From: Beijerinckiaceae bacterium
GTDB taxonomy: Bacteria > Pseudomonadota > Alphaproteobacteria > Rhizobiales > Beijerinckiaceae
Assembly: GCA_947474545.1 (NCBI GenBank)
Contig: CANJJI010000001.1
Coordinates: forward strand, 1-64,000
Length of the DNA stretch: 64,000 nucleotides
Direction of reading: 5' to 3'
Every line of letters begins with the position of its first letter. Within the stretch, counting starts at the first letter, position 1. The position numbers and the translations under genes were made by a program. Below, one piece after another: positions 21,641-32,308 of the stretch. The notes below the pieces were generated by a model that saw nothing but the letters and a program-made list of their open reading frames with translations, searched no databases and had not been told where the DNA came from.

Positions 21641-21788
21641 GGGATGCCCAACGTGAGTGGATGGTCAAGGGGCCGGCACGATATTGAGCTGGCACCAAAT
21701 CTCAATGCCAATCAGCCACGTTCAGGTGACAAAAATCAACTGCCTCAACCCCGGAAATGGAACAGACGCCGGGCTGTAAACAACTTCC

Positions 21789-22481
21789 TCAATTCTGGGT
21801 ATCAAGCCGCTCATAATTGATCTTAAAATAACCTGGATCAGGCTTGGCCTGCAGGTCCACTTTTGCCAACGACACCTTGGTTTCAAAACCCTGGGGATCA
21901 AGCACTACCCAGCGCGTCAAGGCAAAAGTTTTCGCATCGAAAAACAGTTGAATTCGCGATGTGCCGCCAAATGTCGCCTTGTCCTCAATCTTGACATAGG
22001 CCTGATCGGGCCCGCTCTTGGCCTCCAGAACTTTTGTATCTTTAGCCAGATCGATCTGCGAGTTCAGCAAAAATTTGAGCGGCGTTTGACCGATGAAATA
22101 CAGGTCTTGCTTTGCCACCTTGCGATTGCGAACCGCTACGCTCTTGCCGTCGGCAATGATTTCAAGTGGGGATGGCGCATCGTAGACAAACCGCAAGCGT
22201 CCGGGTTTCTGCAAGTAAAATTTGCCACTTGTCTGCCTGCCGTCGGCCCCGATCTGGGTGAAATCAGCCGACATAGCGCGGACGCTGTTAAAATAAGCAT
22301 TGGCCTTCTGAATAATAGCTGCCGTATCCATGTTCGAAATATTCGGCGGGGGCGCAGCGCGCGTGATCGCTTGCGACGCAGGAGCCGAAGATTTCGGGCG
22401 AAGATCAAGTTGCGCTGATGCCTCACCGCTCATCGGCAGGCTAACACAAAGCAGCAAGATACAAAATTTCGTTTTCGACAT
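21789..22481 (-). CDS. lolA: Outer-membrane lipoprotein carrier protein LolA
   Basis: Signal peptide; ADFTQIGADGRQTSGKFYLQKPGRLRFVYDAPSPLEIIADGKSV. Confidence 0.93.
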   Translation of the reverse strand: MSKTKFCILLLCVSLPMSGEASAQLDLRPKSSAPASQAITRAAPPPNISNMDTAAIIQKANAYFNSVRAMSADFTQIGADGRQTSGKFYLQKPGRLRFVYDAPSPLEIIADGKSVAVRNRKVAKQDLYFIGQTPLKFLLNSQIDLAKDTKVLEAKSGPDQAYVKIEDKATFGGTSRIQLFFDAKTFALTRWVVLDPQGFETKVSLAKVDLQAKPDPGYFKINYERLDTQN

Positions 22482-22558
22482 GAGGGGCGCCCGATCTCTT
22501 CACTGTGCTGTTACGCGTACCCTGTGGCAATACTTCGGCAGGAAATTAATTCTGCTGC

Positions 22559-25180
22559 CTACCTGTCATCGTCCGGCCCGAGCTCAAACGCGCCACGATC
22601 AACGCCGCCCCCTACCAGAATTTCCCGTTTCCCGGAATGATTGGAGGGACTTACAAGGCCTTCTTTTTCCATCCGTTCTACCAGCGAGGCGGCCTTGTTG
22701 TAGCCAACTGACAGACGACGCTGGATGTAGCTCGTTGAACATTTCCGGTCGCGCAACACGATTGCAACGGCGCGATCATAAAGATCGAGCCCTTCATCGG
22801 AATCAAGGTTTCCCGGGAATTCACCGCTTTCGTCGCCCCCCGCTTCGTCCTCATCGACAGTGATCGCGTCGAGATACTGGGGCTGACCTTGGGTCTTGAG
22901 ATGGGCGACGATTTTCTCGACTTCGGTATCCGAAACGAATGGACCATGGACTCGCGATATCCGGCCCCCTCCAGCCATATAAAGCATATCACCCTGGCCG
23001 AGCAGTTGCTCGGCGCCCTGCTCGCCCAAAATAGTCCGGCTGTCGATCTTTGATGTCACCTGGAACGACACACGCGTCGGAAAATTCGCTTTGATTGTAC
23101 CGGTAATCACATCGACCGACGGGCGTTGCGTCGCCATGATAAGATGGATGCCAGCTGCACGCGCCATCTGCGCCAGACGCTGGATAGCGCCTTCAATATC
23201 TTTCCCTGCGACCATCATGAGGTCGGCCATTTCGTCAACGATCACCACAATATAGGGTAAGACAGTAAGCTCAAGCGCCTCATGTTCGAAAACCGCTTCA
23301 CCGGTCTCCTTGTCGAAGCCTGTCTGCACCGTCCGTTTGATTGTTTCCCCTTTTGCCTTGGCCTCAGCAACCCGCACGTTAAAACCGTCGATATTTCGAA
23401 CGCCTATTTTCGACATCTTCTTGTAACGGTCTTCCATTTCCCGGACTGCCCATTTCAGGGCGACTACAGCCTTTTTGGGATCAGTTACGACCGGAGTTAG
23501 AAGATGCGGAATGCCATCATAAACAGACAATTCCAACATTTTCGGATCGATCATAATCAATTTACACTCGTCCGGCTTCAACCGGTAAAGCAAAGACAGA
23601 ATCATCGTGTTGATAGCGACTGACTTGCCAGAACCTGTCGTACCCGCAACCAGAAGATGTGGCATGCGCGCGAGATCGACTGTAACCGGCTCCCCCCCAA
23701 TGGTTTTCCCCATTGCAATGGCAAGACGGTGTTTCGAGCGCTCAAAATCATCCGAAGCCAGCAATTCACGCAGATAAACCGTTTCGCGAAACTGGTTAGG
23801 AAGTTCTATACCAATCGCATTGCGCCCCTGCACGACTGCTACGCGTGCTGACAGGGCTGACATGGAACGCGCGATGTCGTCAGCCAACCCAATCACCCGC
23901 GACGATTTTATACCGGGTGCCGGTTCAAGCTCATAAAGTGTTACAACCGGCCCAGGCCTCACATTGATGATTTCACCTTTGACACCGAAATCATCCAGAA
24001 CGCCCTCAAGCAAGCGGGCATTTTGTTCCAAAGCGTCTAACGAAAGCTTGTTGGTCGTAACTTTCTTGGGTTCGCTCAAAAGTAGCAGCGGAGGCAATTG
24101 ATATTTTAGTCCATCAAGCAAGGAGGGTTGCGCTTCGCGAGCCGCCCGCCGGCTTGGCTTGATTGTGGCTATCGGCAATGTGACCCGGGGTGACGCCTCT
24201 GGTTCTTCCACAAGGGTCAATTGTCTGGGCCGGGCAGCTAAACCGGCTGGCGAAACTGACTGAGATTCTACGGGCGCCGGTCTTGCCGGAGCCAATATGG
24301 GTGCTTCAACGATCTGACTACGCGGTTGAATACGTGAGCCATCCGTAGATTTTGCTTCGTCCGCCCAGACATACTCATTATCTTCCCCCTGCCTGATCGG
24401 GGATTTCTGCTTGCTGCGGATCAGAGCTGACTTCAGGCTCAAGAAGCCATGAATCACGGCGCCCACGGCGACAATCGCCCACCCAGGCTCACCATTGCTG
24501 TCAGAATCGTAGTCTGAAGCTTTGTCCTTTGCGCTCTTTCGCGCCGCAGGCTTTTCAGGCTCATCAACATCGTCAGCAAAGGGATCTTCATAGCGAGCCC
24601 GGACCGCAGCTGAAATAGCCAGCACCGAAAGCAGGCCACAAGTTACCGCCATGATGAGAGTTACTGGTTTGGAATGACCGAAAAGCATTCGTGGCACACG
24701 AATGAGCGCGTCACCGATTACTCCGCCAAGTCCGGTAGGCAATGGCCAACGGTCCGTCGTCGGTAGCAAAGTCACAAATGCACAGCCCAGAAGCGTACCG
24801 GAAATCCAGCAAACAATTCGCAAACTGATCCGGTCGAGCCGATGGGTTGACATCAACCGCCAGCCCCAAACGCCGATCGGAAAAATCAATGCAATGGCGC
24901 CTAGGCCGGCCATCTGCATCAGACAATCAGAAGCGATTGCGCCGGGAAAGCCCAACAGATTTTTGATGGATTCGCTGGATGCGTAGTTCAGAGACGGGTC
25001 CAGGGTCGACCAGGTCACGAGCGCAAGGCCGATCGCAATCGCGCCGGTGACCAGGACAGCGCCAATCACCTCTGCAATTCGCTTTGAGACGAATTCGCGA
25101 ACTGAATCAGGTATCCTATCGAGAGCGGAAGCAACAAACATGTGCATTTTACAGTTCTGCAAAGGTTTAGGCACCCACAT
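22559..25180 (-). CDS. ftsK: DNA translocase FtsK
   Basis: [26 protein letters not shown]-terminal TM segments, C-terminal gamma domain ([31 protein letters not shown]). Start could be 25144. Confidence 0.97.
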   Translation of the reverse strand: MWVPKPLQNCKMHMFVASALDRIPDSVREFVSKRIAEVIGAVLVTGAIAIGLALVTWSTLDPSLNYASSESIKNLLGFPGAIASDCLMQMAGLGAIALIFPIGVWGWRLMSTHRLDRISLRIVCWISGTLLGCAFVTLLPTTDRWPLPTGLGGVIGDALIRVPRMLFGHSKPVTLIMAVTCGLLSVLAISAAVRARYEDPFADDVDEPEKPAARKSAKDKASDYDSDSNGEPGWAIVAVGAVIHGFLSLKSALIRSKQKSPIRQGEDNEYVWADEAKSTDGSRIQPRSQIVEAPILAPARPAPVESQSVSPAGLAARPRQLTLVEEPEASPRVTLPIATIKPSRRAAREAQPSLLDGLKYQLPPLLLLSEPKKVTTNKLSLDALEQNARLLEGVLDDFGVKGEIINVRPGPVVTLYELEPAPGIKSSRVIGLADDIARSMSALSARVAVVQGRNAIGIELPNQFRETVYLRELLASDDFERSKHRLAIAMGKTIGGEPVTVDLARMPHLLVAGTTGSGKSVAINTMILSLLYRLKPDECKLIMIDPKMLELSVYDGIPHLLTPVVTDPKKAVVALKWAVREMEDRYKKMSKIGVRNIDGFNVRVAEAKAKGETIKRTVQTGFDKETGEAVFEHEALELTVLPYIVVIVDEMADLMMVAGKDIEGAIQRLAQMARAAGIHLIMATQRPSVDVITGTIKANFPTRVSFQVTSKIDSRTILGEQGAEQLLGQGDMLYMAGGGRISRVHGPFVSDTEVEKIVAHLKTQGQPQYLDAITVDEDEAGGDESGEFPGNLDSDEGLDLYDRAVAIVLRDRKCSTSYIQRRLSVGYNKAASLVERMEKEGLVSPSNHSGKREILVGGGVDRGAFELGPDDDR

Positions 25181-25233
25181 TCAGCGCTGAATACGCTTGT
25201 CTGCGCCGCCAGCCCCAAGCTAGGACTTGCGAG

Positions 25234-25249
25234 TTAAGCGACCATTAAC
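25234..25249. promoter_or_regulatory. CtrA-type binding site TTAA-N7-TTAAC upstream of ftsK
   Basis: TTAAGCGACCATTAAC; the reverse complement also matches TTAA-N7-TTAA. Confidence 0.55.
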
Positions 25250-25285
25250 CCTAGTCGTCCCGAATACTTCCACGTGCAAAAAAGA

Positions 25286-25309
25286 AACGGCGCCCAAAAG
25301 GACGCCGTT
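25286..25309. terminator. Rho-independent (bidirectional-looking) terminator downstream of amtB
   Basis: AACGGCGcccaaaaggaCGCCGTT hairpin flanked by an A-run on the left and a T-run on the right. Confidence 0.75.
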
Positions 25310-25331
25310 CCTGTTTTTCAAATCCTTTGCC

Positions 25332-26831
25332 TTAGTGGTTGTACGCGCGCTCACCATGGTCGGCGAGATCCAGCCCCTCGCGTTCCTGATCAGTCGCCAG
25401 CCGCAGCCCTACTGTGAAGTCAACAATCTTGTAGATGATTGCCGAGCCTACGCCAGACCAGACGAGTGTCAGAAGAACAGCCTTCGCCTGCGCCCAGATT
25501 GCGGGACCGAACTCGTAGGCCGCAACAACTGCGCTGCCCGGTTTAGCTTCGTAATCAAGAATGCCAGTCCCGCCGAGAGCCGGATTAACCAGGATCCCTG
25601 TTGCCAGCGCACCCAAAATTCCGCCGACACAATGGATTCCGAACACGTCAAGCGAATCGTCGTAGCCCAGCTTGTTCTTGACCACTGCGACAAAGAAGTA
25701 GCAGAGAATGCCGGCGGCAAGACCAAGCACCAACGATCCCATCGGACCAGCAAAGCCAGACGCAGGCGTGACGGCGACCAGACCCGCGACGGCACCGGAA
25801 ACCATGCCGAGTAGGGACGGCTTTCCCTTCGAGGCCCATTCGACAAACAACCATGCGAGCGCAGCTCCAGCCGTGGCGACGAAAGTATTAACCAGCGCCA
25901 GAGCTGTCGTGCCATTCGCTTCAAGGTTGGAACCGGCGTTGAAGCCAAACCAGCCAACCCAAAGCAGGGAGGCGCCGATCATAGTCATAACAAGCGAATG
26001 AGGCATCATAGCTTCACGAGGATAGCCAACACGCTTTCCGATAATGAGCGCGCCCACCAAACCCGCAATACCAGCGTTTATGTGCACGACTGTGCCGCCC
26101 GCAAAATCTATTGCACCCCAGCGGAACACAAGACCAGCGTCAGCCTTGATCTCTTCGAGTTTCGCCGTAGCGGCCGCCTTCGCCGCACCATCTGCAGCCG
26201 CAGCGACCGCCTTGGCTGCATCACCGATCGCATCCGGGCCTGCCCAATACCAGACCATATGCGCGATCGGAAAATAGATGAACGTCACCCAGAGCGCCAC
26301 AAACAACATGACGGCTGAAAACTTCGTCCGCTCAGCAAAAGCGCCCACGATCAGAGCCGGCGTGATGCAAGCAAAAGTCATCTGGAACGCAAAGTATATG
26401 TATTCCGGTATCACGACTCCGTTCGAAAATGTTGCAGCATTGGAATCAGCATTCACACCATTAAGGAATATTTTTGAGAACCCACCGACGTAGTCGTTCA
26501 GGCTCCCACCGCTCGTAAAGGCCAGCGAATATCCGTAAATTGTCCAAAGTACCGCGACCAGACAGACAATCATGAAGATCTGCGCCAGAATCGAAAGCAT
26601 ATTTTTAGAACGGACAAGCCCACCGTAAAACAGGGCCAGGCCGGGAATTGACATCATGAGCACCAATCCGGTTGCCATGAGCATCCAGGCGGTATCGCCT
26701 TTGTTAGGCGTAGGCACCGCCGGTGCAGCAGTCTGCGCGAGAGCAAGACTGGTCCCCAGGGCCAAGCCTAGCAGCGATATGCCGGCCCCCTTCATCACTT
26801 TCTTTAACTTGCTGTTTATTGGCATATTCAA
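25332..26831 (-). CDS. amtB: Ammonium transporter AmtB
   Basis: FYGGLVRSKNMLSILAQ; conserved His regions VVHINAGIAGL and VFGIHCVGGI; C-terminal DQEREGLDLADHGERAYNH. Confidence 0.96.
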   Translation of the reverse strand: MNMPINSKLKKVMKGAGISLLGLALGTSLALAQTAAPAVPTPNKGDTAWMLMATGLVLMMSIPGLALFYGGLVRSKNMLSILAQIFMIVCLVAVLWTIYGYSLAFTSGGSLNDYVGGFSKIFLNGVNADSNAATFSNGVVIPEYIYFAFQMTFACITPALIVGAFAERTKFSAVMLFVALWVTFIYFPIAHMVWYWAGPDAIGDAAKAVAAAADGAAKAAATAKLEEIKADAGLVFRWGAIDFAGGTVVHINAGIAGLVGALIIGKRVGYPREAMMPHSLVMTMIGASLLWVGWFGFNAGSNLEANGTTALALVNTFVATAGAALAWLFVEWASKGKPSLLGMVSGAVAGLVAVTPASGFAGPMGSLVLGLAAGILCYFFVAVVKNKLGYDDSLDVFGIHCVGGILGALATGILVNPALGGTGILDYEAKPGSAVVAAYEFGPAIWAQAKAVLLTLVWSGVGSAIIYKIVDFTVGLRLATDQEREGLDLADHGERAYNH

Positions 26832-26856
26832 CCCCTTACTTTTCCTGTTGTTTTAC

Positions 26857-27249
<393 letters not shown>

Positions 27250-27301
27250 CTACCGACCCGCGACTGGCGGAAAGCCTGAGTGGCGGGATTGCAAACGGCA
27301 A

Positions 27302-27317
27302 TTCAAGGCACGTGCCA
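27302..27317 (-). promoter_or_regulatory. Candidate sigma-54 promoter upstream of glnK-amtB
   Basis: Minus strand TGGCACG-TGCC-TTGAA versus consensus TGGCACG-N4-TTGCA (one mismatch, in the -12 GC), about 107 bp upstream of the glnK start. Confidence 0.5.
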
Positions 27318-27474
27318 GATTCAATGAATTACATAAGATTATGATTTTAGGTCAATTATAGCCATAATTGCTCAGGCGGTTCCTTGCGTCAAAAAGAATG
27401 CCATCCAAGATGCCTAAATTATGCCCGTAACGACTAATTATTGCGCAAAAAAAACTCCAATCTTTCGGCTCTGG

Positions 27475-28368
27475 TTATTTTCTCCGCACTCGAATGAGTC
27501 CTTCTTGGGCAACACTCGCAACAAGCGTCCCATCCCGGTTGAAAATGTGTCCGAAGGCAAGCCCTCGCCCCTGTCCAGCGTTCGGACTTTCCTGTGCATA
27601 TAATAACCACTCATCGGCACGAAACGCCCGATGGAACCAAAGTGCATGATCAAGGCTGGCAGGTTGAAGCGTTCCGTCTGTTACCGAAAACCCATGCGAT
27701 ACAACCGTACAGTCCAGAAGTGTCATGTCCGATGCATAAGCCAGAACACATTGGTGGACTGATATGTCGCCAGGCAACCGCTTGTTGGCCCGAAACCAGA
27801 AAGTTTGAGCCGCCGGGCGTTCCTGGAGATCCCCAATCGGAAAATACCGGCCGGGATCAATTGGTCTGAATTCTAGCGGGGATTCGTCGGCAAAATATTC
27901 GAAGATCGGGCGCGGCCTCATGGCCTGAAACTGATTCTGAAGTACTACAAAACTAGAGAGCGACTCCGGCGGCGGAACGTCCGGCATGGCAACCGAATGC
28001 TCCAGACCTGATTCTTGAGCATGGAAAGAGGCTGTGACCGTAAAAATGGTCTGCTCATTCTGCAGAGCCCTGCAATACCTCGTCGAAAAGCTTTTGCCAT
28101 CCCGCAACCTGTCGACCTTAAAATCAATCGGCGTTGAAGGGTCCCCCGGCAGAATAAAATAAGCATGTAGCGAATGCGCCGAATGTTCACTGTTTACAGT
28201 ACGGAGTGTTGCCGCGAGAGCCTGAGAAATCACAACACCCCCGTAAACCCGGGGCCACCTGGTCTTTGGTCCAAAATACCGGAAGCTGTCCCTACCTGTT
28301 TCTTCTGCGTCAAAGAGACGTTCAAACGAAATTGTCCCATGGCCCATAATTTGCTCCAGCCGCGACAT
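27475..28368 (-). CDS. tesB: Acyl-CoA thioesterase II
   Basis: RVYGGVVISQALAATLRTV; HSLHAYFILPGDPSTPIDFKVDRLRDGKSFSTR. Confidence 0.94.
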   Translation of the reverse strand: MSRLEQIMGHGTISFERLFDAEETGRDSFRYFGPKTRWPRVYGGVVISQALAATLRTVNSEHSAHSLHAYFILPGDPSTPIDFKVDRLRDGKSFSTRYCRALQNEQTIFTVTASFHAQESGLEHSVAMPDVPPPESLSSFVVLQNQFQAMRPRPIFEYFADESPLEFRPIDPGRYFPIGDLQERPAAQTFWFRANKRLPGDISVHQCVLAYASDMTLLDCTVVSHGFSVTDGTLQPASLDHALWFHRAFRADEWLLYAQESPNAGQGRGLAFGHIFNRDGTLVASVAQEGLIRVRRK

Positions 28369-28512
28369 CGGACCAGGTCAGAGAACCGGCGCTTGCAAGA
28401 CCTAAAATCCCGAGTTTACCGCCCGAACCATTGAACACCTGGCGGTGAAATGACAAGCGCGAAGAATCGCGCCCATCAAAATCATATAGTTCCAAAACCC
28501 GGGCAGGCCAGC

Positions 28513-29835
28513 CTATTGATGTATACTTTCTCCATGAAGGGAAAGATCCAATCCCTGACGTTCTTCTTCCACCGACACACGTAGGCCGCAAGTCAGATCA
28601 ATAACTTTGAGGCAAAGCCAAGTACCGACAATACACCAGACAATCGTCACGCCAATACCGATTGCCTGAATGACAACTTGATGCGCATTGCCTTCAAGTA
28701 GCCCGGGTAGCCCAGCGGGGGCCTCTGGTGAAACCGATAGTCGCGCTGTAGCGAACACTCCTGCCGCCAACATTCCCAGAATTCCGCCAACCCCATGAAC
28801 GCCAAAAACATCGAGTGTATCGTCGTATTTCAACCATTGCTTGAGCGCAGTACAGGCAAAATAGCAGATAGCACCGGCAAACACGCCTATTATGACACCA
28901 TGCCAAGGCAATACAAAACCCGAAGCTGGCGTAATTGTACCCAAACCAGCAACTGCGCCGGAAATAATACCGAGTACCGAAGGGCGGCCACGTTGCGTCC
29001 ATTCCAGCAGGCTCCACACGATTGCCCCAGCACATGCTGCAAGATGCGTTGACACAATAGCAAAAACTGCTCTCGAACCAGCACCGAGCGCTGAGCCCCC
29101 GTTGAAGCCGAACCAGCCTACCCACAACAACCCTGTACCGATCACGGCGAGGGAAAGATCGAATGGCGCCATATTTTCCCGGCCGTAGCCCTGACGGTTC
29201 CCGATGACTAGAGCGGCCACCAAGCCGCCTACGCCGGCGTTGATATGCACAACCGTTCCACCTGCAAAATCCAGCACATTCATTTGGCCCAGGAATCCGC
29301 CGCCCCAAACCCAGTGAGCCGATGGAACGTAAACCACAAACAACCAGATCACACAGAAGAAACAGAACGCCGAAAACTTCATCCGGTCTGCGACCGCGCC
29401 ACCCACTAGCGCGCACGTGATAACAGCAAATGTCATCTGATAGAACATAAACAATATTTCTGGGATCGTCTTGGCAAGCGGACTAACCGTTTCCATTCCA
29501 ACCCCCGCCAGAAACGCCCGCCCCATCGTCCCGAGATACATTCCGTCGCCATGGAAAGCTAACGAATACCCGGCTGCCACCCAGAGTATCGATACGATCG
29601 CTGTCGCCGCGAAGCACTGCGCCATCGTGCCCAGAACGTTTTTCTTCCGAACCATGCCAGAGTAAAACAAGGCAAGGCCTGGCAGAGTCATCAACAATAC
29701 AAGCGCCGTGCAAAGCGTGATGAAAGTCGTATCCGCTGCATCAATCTTCAGGGCATCCTGCGCAAATGCGGGTGACAAAGTCATAATTATGGGCAAAGAG
29801 ATTGTGCACATTGCAGGCAGGCGTAGCGAATTCAT
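28513..29835 (-). CDS. Second ammonium transporter (Amt family)
   Basis: FYSGMVRKKNVLGTMAQC; VVHINAGVGGL and VFGVHGVGGIL conserved His regions. Confidence 0.95.
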   Translation of the reverse strand: MNSLRLPAMCTISLPIIMTLSPAFAQDALKIDAADTTFITLCTALVLLMTLPGLALFYSGMVRKKNVLGTMAQCFAATAIVSILWVAAGYSLAFHGDGMYLGTMGRAFLAGVGMETVSPLAKTIPEILFMFYQMTFAVITCALVGGAVADRMKFSAFCFFCVIWLFVVYVPSAHWVWGGGFLGQMNVLDFAGGTVVHINAGVGGLVAALVIGNRQGYGRENMAPFDLSLAVIGTGLLWVGWFGFNGGSALGAGSRAVFAIVSTHLAACAGAIVWSLLEWTQRGRPSVLGIISGAVAGLGTITPASGFVLPWHGVIIGVFAGAICYFACTALKQWLKYDDTLDVFGVHGVGGILGMLAAGVFATARLSVSPEAPAGLPGLLEGNAHQVVIQAIGIGVTIVWCIVGTWLCLKVIDLTCGLRVSVEEERQGLDLSLHGESIHQ

Positions 29836-29924
29836 CTGATCCCCTCGAGCATTTTTTTGTTCAAATTAGATCTCTTTCATCGGGTCAGTTTTGCCCAATG
29901 TCTGATCTATTTGATGAAAATAAA

Positions 29925-29940
29925 TACAATTATTATGCCA
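29925..29940 (-). promoter_or_regulatory. Candidate sigma-54 promoter upstream of second amt
   Basis: Minus strand TGGCATA-ATAA-TTGTA, about 90 bp upstream of the start; same spacing as the glnK element. Confidence 0.4.
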
Positions 29941-30145
29941 AGATGCACAAGCTATAAGCATTTGATTGAACGAGGCCATATTCACCGTTGCTGCCTAGTG
30001 CGCAATTATTGAACAAGTCTATTGATTATTATTTATGCAAAATGCCTAAAAAATAGATAGTCATATATGCTGAATTTGCTTCCCCACCGCATGCAGGCCT
30101 ATGAATTGAAAAACTCGAATACAATTCCTGGTAGCTGGATGTGGC

Positions 30146-31360
30146 ATGGCAAAACGGCAATTTGATCTGGTAATCGTCGGCGCAGGCGGCGCAGGCCTGA
30201 GCACCGCGATCGCGGCAAAAATCACACTAGGCCCAACGGCCCGGATTCTCGTGTGCGCCCCGGGCAGGCACACTCAAAGGCAATCCATTCAAGCCTATGC
30301 AATTTCGGCGGCGCCTAAAAATCTTCTGGAAAGGATCGGCGTATGGAGCAAAATCGCCAGAATACAGCCCATTCACCGAATGGAGATCACAGATTCGGAA
30401 CTCGGCGACGTTGTGCGTCAAACATATCTCGAATTTGATTCAAGCGAAAATTCGTCAGGTCCGCTTGCTCACATTATCCCTCACAACGACCTTATTTCCG
30501 CGCTTGAGGAGACAGCCGGAGCAGCAGGAATAGAGGTCTGTGACCGGGAGGTAACAGGATTTCAGTCGTCAACTACGAGCGTATCAGTAAAATTAAACCG
30601 AGACGAAACCATAACTGCCGGCCTGTTAGTTGGTTGTGACGGAGCAACGTCGCAGGTCCGCAATTTGGCTAGAATTCAAGTTGTCGGCTGGAACTATGAT
30701 CGCGAGGCCATTGTCGCAACAATCGCCGCTGAGCATGATCACGGAGGTACTGCGGTCCAGCACTTCCTTCCTGCCGGAACATTTGCGTTGTTGCCAAGAA
30801 ACAACAATCATTTCTCAGTTGTATGGGTGGAAAAGCCCCAATCAGCCGCTGCACTTTGCCATCTGCAAGAGACCGCGTTTATCGCTGAATTGCAAAAGCG
30901 GGCGGGCAACGCCTTTGGAAAGTTAGAGCTACGTGAAGGACCAACGACTTTTCCCCTCCAGCTCCAGATCGCACGCCGTTTTGTCAGTTCCAGACTGGTT
31001 CTGATCGGCGATGCTGCGCACACAATGCACCCGCTGGCTGGGCAAGGGCTAAATCTTGGGCTGAGAGATGTCGGCTATCTCATGGCCTACCTAGGCAAAC
31101 AGGCGCACCTTGGACTCGACATTGGGCAGCCGGACAACCTTCATGCCTATGAACAATCAAGACGTAGCGAAACAGTGAAAATGCTCGCCGCAACTGACGC
31201 TCTCTTTCGGATTTTCACAACCGAAGGCCGCCAGACACGGCTATTCCGCCGCCTGGGGCTGGGGCTCATCGATAGGCTACCGATCCTGAAGTCCACAATG
31301 ATTGGACAGGCTGCGGGCGATATAGGCCATGTGCCGGGTCTATTAAGTGCGAGAAGTTAG
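30146..31360 (+). CDS. UbiH/UbiF/COQ6-family FAD-dependent monooxygenase
   Basis: FDLVIVGAGGAGLSTAIAA; RLVLIGDAAHTMHPLAGQGLNLGLRDVGYL. Confidence 0.93.
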   Translation: MAKRQFDLVIVGAGGAGLSTAIAAKITLGPTARILVCAPGRHTQRQSIQAYAISAAPKNLLERIGVWSKIARIQPIHRMEITDSELGDVVRQTYLEFDSSENSSGPLAHIIPHNDLISALEETAGAAGIEVCDREVTGFQSSTTSVSVKLNRDETITAGLLVGCDGATSQVRNLARIQVVGWNYDREAIVATIAAEHDHGGTAVQHFLPAGTFALLPRNNNHFSVVWVEKPQSAAALCHLQETAFIAELQKRAGNAFGKLELREGPTTFPLQLQIARRFVSSRLVLIGDAAHTMHPLAGQGLNLGLRDVGYLMAYLGKQAHLGLDIGQPDNLHAYEQSRRSETVKMLAATDALFRIFTTEGRQTRLFRRLGLGLIDRLPILKSTMIGQAAGDIGHVPGLLSARS

Positions 31361-31369
31361 CCGAGCCTT

Positions 31370-31618
31370 TCAATTCTCCAACTTCCGCGCCTCATCCAGC
31401 AACATGATGGGTATGCCATCGCGTATGGGGAAAGCCAGACCGGCCTTCCTGCTGATCAGCTCCTGGCGGACCTTGTCATACTCGAGGGTCGTCCTTGTGA
31501 GTGGACATACCAATATTTCCAACAGCCGCGCACCTGCTGCCGGATGTCCGCCGGTTCGCAAATGTGATTTGTCGGATTGTGATACGGCGGACTGATCCAC
31601 TTCTTCCATGTCGATCAC
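31370..31618 (-). CDS. Trm112 family protein
   Basis: [47 protein letters not shown]. Start overlaps the upstream LON-domain stop. Confidence 0.92.
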   Translation of the reverse strand: MIDMEEVDQSAVSQSDKSHLRTGGHPAAGARLLEILVCPLTRTTLEYDKVRQELISRKAGLAFPIRDGIPIMLLDEARKLEN

Positions 31619-32283
31619 TGCAGGGTTGAGGGTGTTGTGCCCGCTCGCGCCAGTTCCATTTCTGTAATCGCGACCAGAACTTCAGCCCGGGTCTTCAGGT
31701 CTTTAGCCTCAAGCAGAGCCTGCTTTTCGCGGACCCCGAATGGGCTGATCATCGAAAGCGCATTAACCAGCATTTCTGTGTGTGTCCCTTCAATCTCCTT
31801 CCAATCAACGTGCAAATGACGCATTTCAGCAAACCTTCGCAAGGCTTCGACAACGTTTTTCCGGTCAACGACATCTTCCCCTGCTCTGTCGACCAGATCA
31901 GCAACAAACTCATCGTATTCCACCCTACACTGCCGGTAGGGCGTCATCACGCTGAGTTCCTCCGCAACCCGGAAGCGCGCGACACCCGTCAATGTCAACA
32001 TGTAACGTCCATCACCTGTTTCCGCGATCTGGGTGATCCGCCCCACGCATCCAACGTTATGAATATCGAACTGGTGAGTACCGCCATTGCTGGCGTCTTT
32101 AGGCTGCACCATCCCAATCAGACGATGAACCTTTAGCGCATCGTCAATCATAGACATGTAACGCGATTCGAAAATATTCAGCGGCATCTGCCCGCGCGGC
32201 AACAGAAGTGCCCCCGGCAACGGAAAGATTGCGATGGAATTCGCCAGTTCCGCTGTACTCTTATAGGGCCTGTTGATACTCAT
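31615..32283 (-). CDS. LON peptidase substrate-binding (N-terminal) domain protein
   Basis: [35 protein letters not shown]. Confidence 0.93.
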   Translation of the reverse strand: MSINRPYKSTAELANSIAIFPLPGALLLPRGQMPLNIFESRYMSMIDDALKVHRLIGMVQPKDASNGGTHQFDIHNVGCVGRITQIAETGDGRYMLTLTGVARFRVAEELSVMTPYRQCRVEYDEFVADLVDRAGEDVVDRKNVVEALRRFAEMRHLHVDWKEIEGTHTEMLVNALSMISPFGVREKQALLEAKDLKTRAEVLVAITEMELARAGTTPSTLQ

Positions 32284-32308
32284 GCTGACCCCGTTCTTTC
32301 AGTTGGAT

